The notes under the pieces are model-generated. The model saw nothing but the letters and a program-made list of their open reading frames with translations. It was not told the DNA's origin and ran no database searches. A stretch of DNA of 37,165 nucleotides from assembly GCF_900659615.1 (NCBI RefSeq), contig NZ_CAACUY010000075.1:1-37165 (forward strand), in the 5' to 3' direction. Positions 15,861 through 23,780 of this stretch are shown in pieces. The position numbers were made by a program, and so were the translations under genes. The number at the start of each line of letters is the position of its first letter. Position 1 is the first letter of the stretch. Source of the DNA: Actinomadura fibrosa. Lineage in GTDB: Bacteria; Actinomycetota; Actinomycetes; Streptosporangiales; Streptosporangiaceae.

Positions 15861-16939
15861 CGGAGGTAGTGGAAGGTGGGGGGTGGGTGCATGAGGAAGT
15901 CGTGGTGGGAGATGTTCCAGGCGTAGGCGCCGGCCATGGTGAAGGCGATGACGTCGCCCGGCGCCAGGGGCGGGACGGGGATGTCGCGGGCCAGGACGTC
16001 CTTCGGCGTGCAGAGCTGGCCTACCAGGGTTGCCCTGTGTATGGGCGCGACGGATGAGGTCAGTACCTCGAACGGTTGGTTGTGGCCCTTCGCCGCGGGG
16101 GTGCGGAGGTGGTGCGTGCCGCCGCGGAGGATCACGTAGGTCTCGCCGCGGGTCGTCTTCACGTCGAGGACGTCGGTGACGTAGCGGCCGTGGTACGCGG
16201 TGATCGAGCGGCCCGGTTCGACGCGGAGGGTGGCGCCGGAGCCGATGTCCGCGAGGCCCTGGCCGTAGGCCGTCCAGTCGAAGCGGGTCCCGCCGGTGTA
16301 GTCGACGGCCATGCCGCCGCCCAGGTTGATCTCCGGCTCCGGGACGCCGCGGGCGCGCAGCCAGGGGAGCGCCCAGGACGTGATCCGGGAGGCGAGGTCG
16401 AGCATCGCGGACGCGTCCAGGCCCGACGCTAGGTGGGTGTGGATGCCCCGCAGGGTGATATCCGGCATGTCCGAGATGAGGCGGGCGCATTCGTTGAGGG
16501 CGTCCTCGTCCATGCCGAACGGGCCGCTCATCGCGAGGACGGCGCCCGGCACGGCGATCGGCAGGTTCGCCCGCAACAACACCTCGGCCGGGCCTAGTGC
16601 GGCCAGGCGCGCCAGTTCCCTAGGGCTCTCGACGTGGACGCGCTCGACCTTCGCGTTCAGGGCGGCGGCGAGTTCGTCATCGGTCTTGCCCGGGCCGCCG
16701 AAGGCGAGGCGCGCGTTGGGGAGCGTCGCGCGGACGTGCGCGAGTTCGCCGCCGGACGACACCTCGAAGCCGTCCACGTGCGGGGCGAGCGTGCGGAGGA
16801 TCTCCGCGTCGGGGTTCGCCTTGGCGGCGTAGAACAGCTCGGTCGGGCCGAGCGCGGCGCGGACTCCGCGGACGTGGTCGGCGAGGCCGCGCAGGTCGTA
16901 GACGTAGGCCGGGTAGCGGGGCAGGGCGGCGAGGTTCAC
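15857..16939 (-). CDS. PLP-dependent decarboxylase, PvsE/LysA-like (siderophore)
   Basis: A ~360-residue fold-type III PLP enzyme of the DAP/ornithine decarboxylase family. The PLP lysine lies in LFYAAKANP (about K40); also GIHTHLASG (His near 166-168), phosphate-binding INLGGGMAVDY, EPGRSI and the second-active-site motif CTPKD (Cys near 309), with a late GAYAW Tyr. In vibrioferrin synthesis the homologous-type enzyme PvsE decarboxylates a citryl-serine intermediate to an ethanolamine unit; staphyloferrin B SbnH is similar. The GTG start overlaps the TGA of the upstream IucA/IucC gene (GTGA), so the open frame further upstream is not part of it. Last gene of the operon. Substrate inferred from context. 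Confidence 0.85.
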   Translation of the reverse strand: MNLAALPRYPAYVYDLRGLADHVRGVRAALGPTELFYAAKANPDAEILRTLAPHVDGFEVSSGGELAHVRATLPNARLAFGGPGKTDDELAAALNAKVERVHVESPRELARLAALGPAEVLLRANLPIAVPGAVLAMSGPFGMDEDALNECARLISDMPDITLRGIHTHLASGLDASAMLDLASRITSWALPWLRARGVPEPEINLGGGMAVDYTGGTRFDWTAYGQGLADIGSGATLRVEPGRSITAYHGRYVTDVLDVKTTRGETYVILRGGTHHLRTPAAKGHNQPFEVLTSSVAPIHRATLVGQLCTPKDVLARDIPVPPLAPGDVIAFTMAGAYAWNISHHDFLMHPPPTFHYLR

Positions 16940-18540
16940 AGCGGCCCCACGGCGAGCGGGTTGGGGGCGGGGACGTAGGTGGCGCCGCGGTCGGCGGTGC
17001 GGGACCAGCGGGTCCGTAGGTTGGCCTTCGCGGGCAGCGGGACGCCGGCGAGCAGCGCACGGACCTGCGGATGGCCGTCGCAGGCGGCGAAGTGCCTGCG
17101 GGCGGTGTCCCACAGGACGGCGTCCAGGGCGGGGTGGAGGTCGGCGACGGCGGCGGCGATCTCCGCGAGGTGGTTGACGACGAGGCAGTAGACGACGCGG
17201 TTCCAGCCGTGGCCGGCGTCGTAGGTGAGGGCCTCGGCGACGCGGGCGGGCAGGCCGGACAGGTCCCAGCGGCCCGCGGTGAGCTTGGTGCCCTCCAGGT
17301 CGCGGAACGCGGCGCGGACGGGCATGCCGTCGCCGTCCACGCAGATCAGGACGTTCTGGAGGTGCGGTTCGAGGACGACGCCGTGGTCCAGGTAGGCGCG
17401 CAGGACGGGCGGGGCGACGTGCGCGACGTAGGCGTCCCACCAGGCGAGGGCGCCGTCCGGGGTCGACAGGGCGGGCAGCTCGCTGAGGAACGTCCCGTAC
17501 GGGTCGGCGAGCGCGCCCGCGAGGAGGGGCGTGCCGGGCAGGTCGCGGACGCCCTGGCGCAGGATCACGCCGAGGCCCTCGTACAGGCGGCGGTCGGCGA
17601 GGGTGGTGCTGCGGTAGGCGGGCTCGGCGAGGAGCGTCGCGCCGAGCCCGGCGAACACGCGGGGCAGGCGCTCGTTGAGGGCGACCGCGCCGGCGAGCTC
17701 GTACCAGGCGTTCTTGCGGACGCAGTTGGTGATGCGCACGTCCAGGCTGAACTTGCAGAACAGGTCGGCGTCCGGCAGGTACACGGTGCGGACGGACGAG
17801 GTGGGCAGCGCTTCGGCGCCGGACGGCCCGAGGTCGACGACGAGCCGGTCGGCGAGGGCGCGGCGCAGCAGCGGGCGGTCGGCGAGCAGTCCGAGCTGCC
17901 AGGGGTGGACGGGCAGCAGCCGGTGGCGGGGCGGGGCCGGGGGCCCGTGCTCTTCTAGGGCGGCGAACGCGCCGGGCGCGCCCTCCTCGGCGACCAGGTC
18001 CTCGCGGACGGCGAGCCAGTGCGGCCGGAACCGGGCGCGGGTCTCCGGCGCGTACCGCAGCCAGTCGGCGGGCGCGCCCTGGCGGGCCTTCGGGGACGGG
18101 TGGAAGCGGTGCCCCGCGACGAGCGCCTGCTCGGACGCGACGTAGCGGCCGTGCTCGGGGCGCGGTTCGCCGCGCGCTCCGATGATCGCCGCGAGCGCGG
18201 TGTGGCTGTCGCCGACCTGCGCGAGGAACTCGGGGTTGGCGCGGCCGGTCGCGAGCTCCAGCTCCCCGGCGACGAGGTCGGCGAGCCGGTCCCAGGGCGC
18301 GGGGATCCAGGTGTCGTCACGCCGCTCTTCATAGGGCGGGACGAGGCGGTAGGTGGGGCCCGCCGGGGGGCGGGCGAGGCCGGCGCGCAGCACGACGCCG
18401 GCGCGGGGGAGCCGCACGACGAGGTGCGCGCCGTCCGGCCAGACCTGCTGCTCGGGGGCGCAGACCTCGCGGACCAGGCAGTTGAGCAGCGCGGTCGAGG
18501 TGGCGTCGTCGGCCGTGAGGGCCCGTCCTGTCAGAAGCAC
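16936..18540 (-). CDS. IucA/IucC-family NIS siderophore synthetase (second copy, PvsD position)
   Basis: A 534-residue NRPS-independent siderophore synthetase; it would join a carboxylate (typically citrate) to an amine or alcohol through an acyl-adenylate. Family blocks: LLNCLVREV (19-27), GHRFHPSPKAR (143-153), LPVHPWQ (209-215), LPTSSVRTVYLP (245-256), CKFSLDVRITNCVRKNAW, EPHLQN (391-396) and the metal/ATP-binding FRDLEGTKL (412-420). It is somewhat shorter than typical ~580-620 residue members. The GTG start lies 10 nt inside the end of the upstream synthetase gene. Its order (third of four genes) corresponds to pvsD; substrate specificity cannot be read from sequence. Confidence 0.92.
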   Translation of the reverse strand: MLLTGRALTADDATSTALLNCLVREVCAPEQQVWPDGAHLVVRLPRAGVVLRAGLARPPAGPTYRLVPPYEERRDDTWIPAPWDRLADLVAGELELATGRANPEFLAQVGDSHTALAAIIGARGEPRPEHGRYVASEQALVAGHRFHPSPKARQGAPADWLRYAPETRARFRPHWLAVREDLVAEEGAPGAFAALEEHGPPAPPRHRLLPVHPWQLGLLADRPLLRRALADRLVVDLGPSGAEALPTSSVRTVYLPDADLFCKFSLDVRITNCVRKNAWYELAGAVALNERLPRVFAGLGATLLAEPAYRSTTLADRRLYEGLGVILRQGVRDLPGTPLLAGALADPYGTFLSELPALSTPDGALAWWDAYVAHVAPPVLRAYLDHGVVLEPHLQNVLICVDGDGMPVRAAFRDLEGTKLTAGRWDLSGLPARVAEALTYDAGHGWNRVVYCLVVNHLAEIAAAVADLHPALDAVLWDTARRHFAACDGHPQVRALLAGVPLPAKANLRTRWSRTADRGATYVPAPNPLAVGPL

Positions 18541-20123
18541 GTCGCGTCCCGTAGGTAGTTCGGCCCCGGCGGGCCGTAGTGCTTGTTGATGTCCGCGGCG
18601 CCGGTCCTGGCCTTGTCGACGAGGGTCCCGGCGGTGATCATGGCCTTGCCCGGCAGGACCGTCGCGTCCAGGGTCCGGGCGCGCAGGAACGCGTCGTCCG
18701 GGCCGAGCGCGGCGTCGAGCCGGTCGCGGACCAGGGCCAGCGCCGCCCGCCGCGGCAGCAGGCCGCGCCGGGCCAGTCCGAAGGCGGGTGCGGCGGCGCA
18801 CAGGTGCAGGGTGATGGTGACGAACACGCGGGCGAGCGCCTCCGGGTCGCGGGTGGTCATCCGCTGGTCGAGGAGGTCGCGGGGATCGGTGCCCGGCGCG
18901 GGCGCGAGGTGCTCGCGCAGCCGGCGCGGGTCGATGAGCGCGCCGTCGTTGTCCTTGATCAGCAGCCGGGGCGGCCCCCCTTCCGGCGCGTCCCCGTCGA
19001 GGACGAGCGCGACGTTCTGCTGATGCGCCTCCAGCGCGATGCCGTAGCGGAACAGCGTGACGTTCCAGGCGAACAGCGCCGACAGGTAGGCGCCGAAGAG
19101 GTCCTCGACGTCCCAGCGCTCGATGACGTGCCCGCCGTCCGGGGACTCGGCGAGCAGCCCCGCGACGGGGACGACGTGCGCGCGCGCCGTCTCGGCGGGG
19201 AACCGCCGGACCAGATACCCCAGCAGCGGAGAGCGGGCGTGCCCGTAGGTCTGCTCGTCCGCGAGGAGGACGGGATGCGGTTCCTTGTCGAGGACGCGCC
19301 GCAGGATCCGTTCGACGAGCGCGCCGTCTGGGAGCGTGCCGGGCACGATCGTGCGGCGGTTGCGCATCCCGAGCGTGCTCGTCGGCAGCGGCATCTTCAG
19401 GTGGTCGAGCGGCCCGGCCACCACGGTCCGCATCGAGAGCGTCGGGGTTACCTGGAGGTAGGGGTCGGGGCCGACCTCCACACCCGGCTCGGCGCGGACG
19501 TGCGGCACCGCTAGCGGATGGACGGGGAACACCGTGCCCTTCCCGGGCAGCCCCACGTCTTCCGGGTCGGGCCACCAGGACGGGCGCGTGCCCGCGAGCG
19601 TCACGTCGGCGTCCGGGACGGACGCCCAGCGCAGCGGGAACCCCGGGTTGAACTCGGGCGCGTACCGGCTGAGGTCCGCCATGCTCAGGCCCGCCCGGCC
19701 GCGGCCCGCCGGGTGGACGGGATGGTCGGTGAACGCGGCGAGCGTCTCGTAGAACGCCCCGGGGCCGCGGCGCAGCTCGTCCGGGATGCGCGCGAGGCGC
19801 CGGTGGACGGCGGGCCGCGCGTCCTCGTGCAGGCGGACCGCGGCGAGCGCGTCCAGGCACTCCCGCTCGAACGCCGCGACGTCGTCGCGCGGGTCGGCGA
19901 GCGCGCGGACGGCGGCGAAGACGTCGGCCAGGCGGAGGCCCTGGCCGGGGTCGACGACGACGTCCGCCAGGAAGGGCGGGCACTGTTCAAGCAGCCGCAC
20001 GGACCGCCCGGGCAGGTTCAGGACGCGCCGCGCCGGGCCGACGAGGCGCCGCATGCCCGCGTAGTCCTCGCGGAGCAGGGCGTCCAGCACGCGGGCCGCG
20101 AGCGGGCCCTCGACGTCGGTCAC
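18531..20123 (-). CDS. IucA/IucC-family NIS siderophore synthetase (first copy, PvsB position)
   Basis: A 530-residue synthetase of the same family as its downstream neighbour but clearly diverged. Blocks: DHPVHPAGRGRAGLS (133-147), FPLRWASVP, VFPVHPLAVPHV (198-209), LSMRTVVAGP, LKMPLPTSTLGMRNRRT (242-258), EAHQQN (365-370) and LIKDNDG (388-394), the nucleotide and metal-binding region. Two different copies suggest two successive condensations on citrate or a dicarboxylate. The GTG start overlaps the TGA of the ATP-grasp gene (GTGA). In the pvs order this is pvsB; the MFS exporter pvsC that normally follows is absent. Confidence 0.92.
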   Translation of the reverse strand: MTDVEGPLAARVLDALLREDYAGMRRLVGPARRVLNLPGRSVRLLEQCPPFLADVVVDPGQGLRLADVFAAVRALADPRDDVAAFERECLDALAAVRLHEDARPAVHRRLARIPDELRRGPGAFYETLAAFTDHPVHPAGRGRAGLSMADLSRYAPEFNPGFPLRWASVPDADVTLAGTRPSWWPDPEDVGLPGKGTVFPVHPLAVPHVRAEPGVEVGPDPYLQVTPTLSMRTVVAGPLDHLKMPLPTSTLGMRNRRTIVPGTLPDGALVERILRRVLDKEPHPVLLADEQTYGHARSPLLGYLVRRFPAETARAHVVPVAGLLAESPDGGHVIERWDVEDLFGAYLSALFAWNVTLFRYGIALEAHQQNVALVLDGDAPEGGPPRLLIKDNDGALIDPRRLREHLAPAPGTDPRDLLDQRMTTRDPEALARVFVTITLHLCAAAPAFGLARRGLLPRRAALALVRDRLDAALGPDDAFLRARTLDATVLPGKAMITAGTLVDKARTGAADINKHYGPPGPNYLRDATCF

Positions 20124-21265
20124 GTGATGGTCCAGTCGTGGGCCGCGCCGAACCGGGCGATCGCGGCCTCGACGTCGTTCGCCGCCGGGCCGATCGCCCG
20201 CACCGTGCCGAGGTAGTCGCGGTTCGTGCGGGTGACCGCGACGTCGTCGCCGACGGCGCGCTGCGGCCGGTACGCGAGCCGCACGGGCCCGTCGTCCAGC
20301 TCCACCGGGCCGGGCGCGGAGGTCAGCGTGCCGGACCGGTCCGCGATGATCCACTCGGCCACGGCGTGCCCGGCCGGGCGGGGCGGCGCGGGCGGGAGCG
20401 GCTCGCCGAGGTGGACGCGCAGGATCTGCTCGAACAGCGGGACGCCGAGCAGGTCGGCGAGCAGGAAGTCGCAGTTGTCGCCGATCAGCCGGTAGTTCAC
20501 CTCGATGATCCGGGCGCGGCCGCCGGAGACGACGAACTCGGTGTGGCAGGCGCCGAAGCCGACGCCGAGCGCGGCGAGCTGCGCCAGCACCTGCGGCGTC
20601 TCCGGGGGAGGATCCGCCCATTCGAGGCGCTCCTCGACGAAGTACGGCGGCGGGGACAGACGGGTGCGGAACGACCCCAGCACGCGCATTTCGCGGCCGT
20701 CCCCGAGCGTTTCGAGGGTGTGCAGCCCGCCGGGGAGGTACTCCTCGGCGACCAGCGGGTCGCTCCGCCGGGCCGCGATGTCCGCCCGGCGGGCGGCGAG
20801 CTCCCCGGCGTCCCGCACGAGGAACACGTCCTCGCTGGCCACGCCCTCCCTCGGCTTGAGCACGAGCGGGTACGGGGCGTCCCCGGGCACCTGGCTGGCG
20901 TCCGCGGAGAACACCGGGTCGAGGGCGGCGAGATGGCGGCGCATCAGTGCCTTGTTCTTCGCCCGGGTCGCCGCCCGCCAGTCCTTGCCGGGCAGCCCGA
21001 AGTACGCGGCGGCGAGCGCCGCGGGCGCCTGGAGGAAGTCGCTGTTGGAGAAGATCCCCGCGGGCGGGTCGCCGGCCGCGGCGATGATCGCGCGGAAGTC
21101 GGAGACGTCGCACTCGACGACCGGGCCGTCGTGGACCCCCGCGTGGGCGGCCGGCCGGTCGGTGAGCAGGACCACGTCCAGGCCCAGGCGGGCGGCGGCG
21201 GGCAGGAAGCCGTGCGTCACCGAGTCGGTCGCCTTGCCGGCGACCAGGAGCAGTGGGGCGGCCAC
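20120..21265 (-). CDS. ATP-grasp ligase, first gene of the siderophore operon (PvsA-like)
   Basis: A 381-residue ATP-grasp enzyme expected to form an amide bond via an acyl phosphate. Features: N-terminal Rossmann-like domain (LLLVAGKATDSVTHGFLPAAARLGLDVVLLTD), FSNSDFLQAPAALAA, ATRAKNKALMRRHL, ATP-binding YPLVLKPREGVASEDVFLV, LVAEEYLPGG, and the Mg-binding end FGACHTEFVV ... RIIEVNYRLIGD. In the vibrioferrin pathway PvsA is the ATP-grasp member. GTG start at 21265 with a GGAAAGG ribosome site (21272-21278, minus strand). The iron box lies 45-63 nt upstream, so iron would control this and, through overlaps, the three downstream genes. Confidence 0.88.
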   Translation of the reverse strand: MAAPLLLVAGKATDSVTHGFLPAAARLGLDVVLLTDRPAAHAGVHDGPVVECDVSDFRAIIAAAGDPPAGIFSNSDFLQAPAALAAAYFGLPGKDWRAATRAKNKALMRRHLAALDPVFSADASQVPGDAPYPLVLKPREGVASEDVFLVRDAGELAARRADIAARRSDPLVAEEYLPGGLHTLETLGDGREMRVLGSFRTRLSPPPYFVEERLEWADPPPETPQVLAQLAALGVGFGACHTEFVVSGGRARIIEVNYRLIGDNCDFLLADLLGVPLFEQILRVHLGEPLPPAPPRPAGHAVAEWIIADRSGTLTSAPGPVELDDGPVRLAYRPQRAVGDDVAVTRTNRDYLGTVRAIGPAANDVEAAIARFGAAHDWTIT

Positions 21266-21309
21266 GGTCGGCCTTTCCAGTGAGATGGCGTGAGCGGTGA
21301 GCTGAGCGG

Positions 21310-21328
21310 TGAGGTAAGCCTTGCCTAA
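21310..21328. promoter_or_regulatory. Iron box (DtxR/IdeR/DmdR-type operator)
   Basis: TGAGGTAAGCCTTGCCTAA matches the 19-bp consensus TTAGGTTAGGCTAACCTAA at 14 positions with conserved outer arms. It is 45 nt upstream of the siderophore operon start and 71 nt from the divergent HD-domain gene. Expected effect: repression by Fe-loaded DtxR-family protein and induction under iron starvation. The 133-nt intergenic region shows no other clear motif. Confidence 0.8.
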
Positions 21329-21398
21329 CCGTGCACCGCAGGCAAGAACGATGCCATCGCGTGTCCCGCCCCGTCCGGCGATCCGCCAGGATGGGCCC

Positions 21399-22007
21399 AT
21401 GGATCTCGTCGACCGGTGGGTGGCGCTGGCCGGGCCGCAGACCCGGCACATCGGCGCCGAACTGGACGCCCGCTACGGGGAACCGCACCGCCGCTACCAC
21501 ACCCGCGCCCACCTCACCGCCGTCCTCGACCTCGTGGACGAGCTCGCCGGGCACGCCGCCGACGCCGACGCCGTCCGCCTCGCGGCCTGGTTCCACGACG
21601 CCGTCTACGACCCCGAGCGCGCCGACAACGAGGAGCGCAGCGCCCGCCTCGCCGCCCGCATGCTCGCCGACACCGACCTCCCGGACGCGACCGTCGGGGA
21701 GGTCGTCCGGCTCGTCGAGCTCACCACCACGCACGCGCCCGCCGAGGACGACCGCGACGGCCAGGTGCTCTGCGACGCCGACCTCGCGGTCCTCGGCGCG
21801 GAACCGGACGCCTACGCCGCCTACGCCGCCGCCGTCCGCGAGGAGTACGCGTTCGTCCCCGAGGACCTCTTCCGCGCCGGACGCGCCGAGGTGCTCAACT
21901 CCCTCCTCGCGCTCCCGGCCCTCTTCCACACCCTGGCGGCCCGCCACCGGTTCGAGGAGCGCGCCCGCCACAACATCCGCACGGAGCTCATGCTGCTCGG
22001 CGCCTGA
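21399..22007 (+). CDS. HD-domain metal-dependent phosphohydrolase-like protein
   Basis: A 202-residue protein with HD superfamily metal sites: RRYHTRAHLTAVLDLVDEL (His), AAWFHDAVYDPERADNEERSA (the HD pair) and VLCDADLAVLG (Asp), followed by EVLNSLLALPALFHT. This is the COG4339-type predicted metal-dependent hydrolase; substrates are unknown. I take the ATG at 21399, where similarity begins, rather than the frame opening at 21321, which would run through the iron box region. It diverges from the siderophore operon and could be affected by the same operator, though its chemistry gives no obvious iron link. Confidence 0.8.
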   Translation: MDLVDRWVALAGPQTRHIGAELDARYGEPHRRYHTRAHLTAVLDLVDELAGHAADADAVRLAAWFHDAVYDPERADNEERSARLAARMLADTDLPDATVGEVVRLVELTTTHAPAEDDRDGQVLCDADLAVLGAEPDAYAAYAAAVREEYAFVPEDLFRAGRAEVLNSLLALPALFHTLAARHRFEERARHNIRTELMLLGA

Positions 22008-22024
22008 CCGGGGCGCCGGGGCGC

Positions 22025-22291
22025 TCAGCGCGGCCGGACGGCCTTCCGCCGCCGCAGCCCCGCACGCGTCAACCGTGACAGCAGCTCCTGACAGCCGACG
22101 GCCTCGGCCCCCTGCGCCACCGCGGCGTCGTAGAGTTCGGAGGGGACGTCGTAGTGGTCGCGCTCGAACGCCCGCGGCGGCACGCCCAGCCGCGCCGCGA
22201 ACGCGTGGAGCTCCTCGTAGGACTCGTCGCTCACCATGTGCGACCACACCCGGCCGCGCGCGGGCCACAGCGGCGGATCGATGAGGATCAC
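22025..22291 (-). CDS. DUF4031 domain protein
   Basis: An 88-residue protein starting VILIDPPLWPARGRVWSHMVSDESYEELHAFAARLGVPPRAFERDHYDVP, the conserved signature of DUF4031 (D-x-P-x-W ... S-H-x-x-S-D ... H-Y-D-x-P). The family is widespread in actinobacteria and has no assigned function; the conserved Asp/His set suggests metal binding. GTG start at 22291 with a GGAGG six bases upstream. It converges on the HD gene (17-nt gap) and diverges from the M20 peptidase gene (55-nt gap). Confidence 0.85.
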   Translation of the reverse strand: MILIDPPLWPARGRVWSHMVSDESYEELHAFAARLGVPPRAFERDHYDVPSELYDAAVAQGAEAVGCQELLSRLTRAGLRRRKAVRPR

Positions 22292-22346
22292 GAGGCCTCC
22301 GGGGGACGGGTGACGGGCATCCCTTACAGTGCCTGAACAGTACGAC

Positions 22347-23747
22347 ATGCGAAGGGGCATGCAGGTGGACGTAGCCACGTATATCCAGGCCGGCAGGGAC
22401 CGGTTCGTCGCCGACCTCAAGGACTGGCTGGCGATCCCCTCCATCTCCGGGAACCCCGCCCACGCGGGCGACGTGCGGCGCTCGGCCGACTGGCTCGCCG
22501 CGTACCTGCGCGACCAGGGCTTCCCGACCGTCGAGACCTGGGAGACGCCGGGACTGCCCGCCGTCTACGCCGAATGGCCCGCCGACGACCCCGAGGCGCC
22601 CATCGTCCTCGTCTACGGCCACCACGACGTCCAGCCGGTGGAGCCGCTCGCCGAATGGGACACCGACCCGTTCGCGCCGACCGAGATCGGCGACCGGCTG
22701 ATCGGTCGCGGCGCGTCCGACGACAAGGGCCAGGTCTTCTTCCACACCCTCGGCGTCCGCGCCGCGCTCGCCGCGTCCGGCGCCGCCGCCCCGCCCGTCA
22801 CGATCAAGATGCTCGTGGAGGGCGAGGAGGAGTCCGGCTCCGTGCACTTCGCCGGCCTGCTGCGCGAGCACCGGCACCGGCTCCGCTGCGACGCGATCGT
22901 CATCAGCGACACCACGATGTGGGCCGCGGACGTCCCGTCCATGTGCACCGGGATGCGCGGCCTCACCGAGGCCGAGATCACGCTGCGCGGGCCCTCGTCC
23001 GACCTGCACTCCGGCTCGTTCGGCGGCGCCGTCCCGAACCCGCTGCACGCCATGGCGAAGCTGCTCGCCGCCCTGCACGACGAGGACGAGCGCGTCACCC
23101 TTCCCGGCTTCTACGACGACGTCGTCCCGCTGACCGACGAGGAGCGCGCCCTGTTCGCGCGGCTGCCGTTCGACGAGGACGCCTGGCTGCGCACCGCCGG
23201 CGAGAGCCGCGCCCCCTACGGCGAGAAGGGGTACACCACCCTGGAGCGCGTCTGGGCCCGGCCGACCGCCGAGATCAACGGCATGTGGGGCGGGCACACC
23301 GGCCCCGGCGGCAAGACGATCGTCCCCCGCGAGGCGCACGCGAAGGTCTCCTTCCGGCTCGTCGCCGGACAGGACCCCGGCAAGGTCCAGGAGTCGCTGA
23401 AGACCTGGGTCGCCGACAACACCCCGCCCGGGATCACCGCCGAGGTCCGCATCCCCGGCGCCGGCGTCCGGCCGTGCTTCTCGCCGATCGACTCGCCCGG
23501 CGTCCGCGCCGCCCGCCGCGCCATGGAGCGCGCGTTCGGCCGGGAGATCATGTTCACCCGGGAGGGCGGCAGCGGCCCCGAGGCCGACCTCGCCGACATC
23601 CTGGAGGCGCCGCTGATCTTCGTCGCGGTCGGCCTCGACGACGACCGCATCCACGCCCCCAACGAGAAGGTCGAGATCCCCCTGCTGCTCAAGGGCGCCG
23701 AGACCGCCGCCTACCTGTGGGAAGAACTGGCCGCCGCGCTGCGCTGA
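22347..23747 (+). CDS. M20 family metallo-dipeptidase
   Basis: About 466 residues of a di-zinc M20 (CNDP/DapE-like) peptidase. Ligand and catalytic motifs: VLVYGHHDVQPVEP (His and catalytic Asp), LIGRGASDDKGQ (bridging Asp), VEGEEESGS (catalytic Glu and ligand), a later VISDTTMW Asp, and the C-terminal DDRIHAPNEKV His. The lid domain contains SSDLHSGSFGGAVPNP. Likely a cytoplasmic exopeptidase acting on dipeptides or conjugates. The start is uncertain: ATG 22347, ATG 22359 or GTG 22365 (GAAGGGG at 22351-22357 would suit the last); a TACAGT -10-like motif at 22325-22330 would allow a near-leaderless transcript. Confidence 0.9.
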   Translation: MRRGMQVDVATYIQAGRDRFVADLKDWLAIPSISGNPAHAGDVRRSADWLAAYLRDQGFPTVETWETPGLPAVYAEWPADDPEAPIVLVYGHHDVQPVEPLAEWDTDPFAPTEIGDRLIGRGASDDKGQVFFHTLGVRAALAASGAAAPPVTIKMLVEGEEESGSVHFAGLLREHRHRLRCDAIVISDTTMWAADVPSMCTGMRGLTEAEITLRGPSSDLHSGSFGGAVPNPLHAMAKLLAALHDEDERVTLPGFYDDVVPLTDEERALFARLPFDEDAWLRTAGESRAPYGEKGYTTLERVWARPTAEINGMWGGHTGPGGKTIVPREAHAKVSFRLVAGQDPGKVQESLKTWVADNTPPGITAEVRIPGAGVRPCFSPIDSPGVRAARRAMERAFGREIMFTREGGSGPEADLADILEAPLIFVAVGLDDDRIHAPNEKVEIPLLLKGAETAAYLWEELAAALR

Positions 23748-23780
23748 ACCAGCGGTGTCCGGAAACGGGGGAGGAACTCG

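Noticed and set aside
16939..17440. N-terminal extension of the PLP decarboxylase into the upstream synthetase gene
   Set aside because: The extension is Arg/Pro shadow sequence; a GTG at 16939 overlapping the upstream stop gives a normal LysA-type start.
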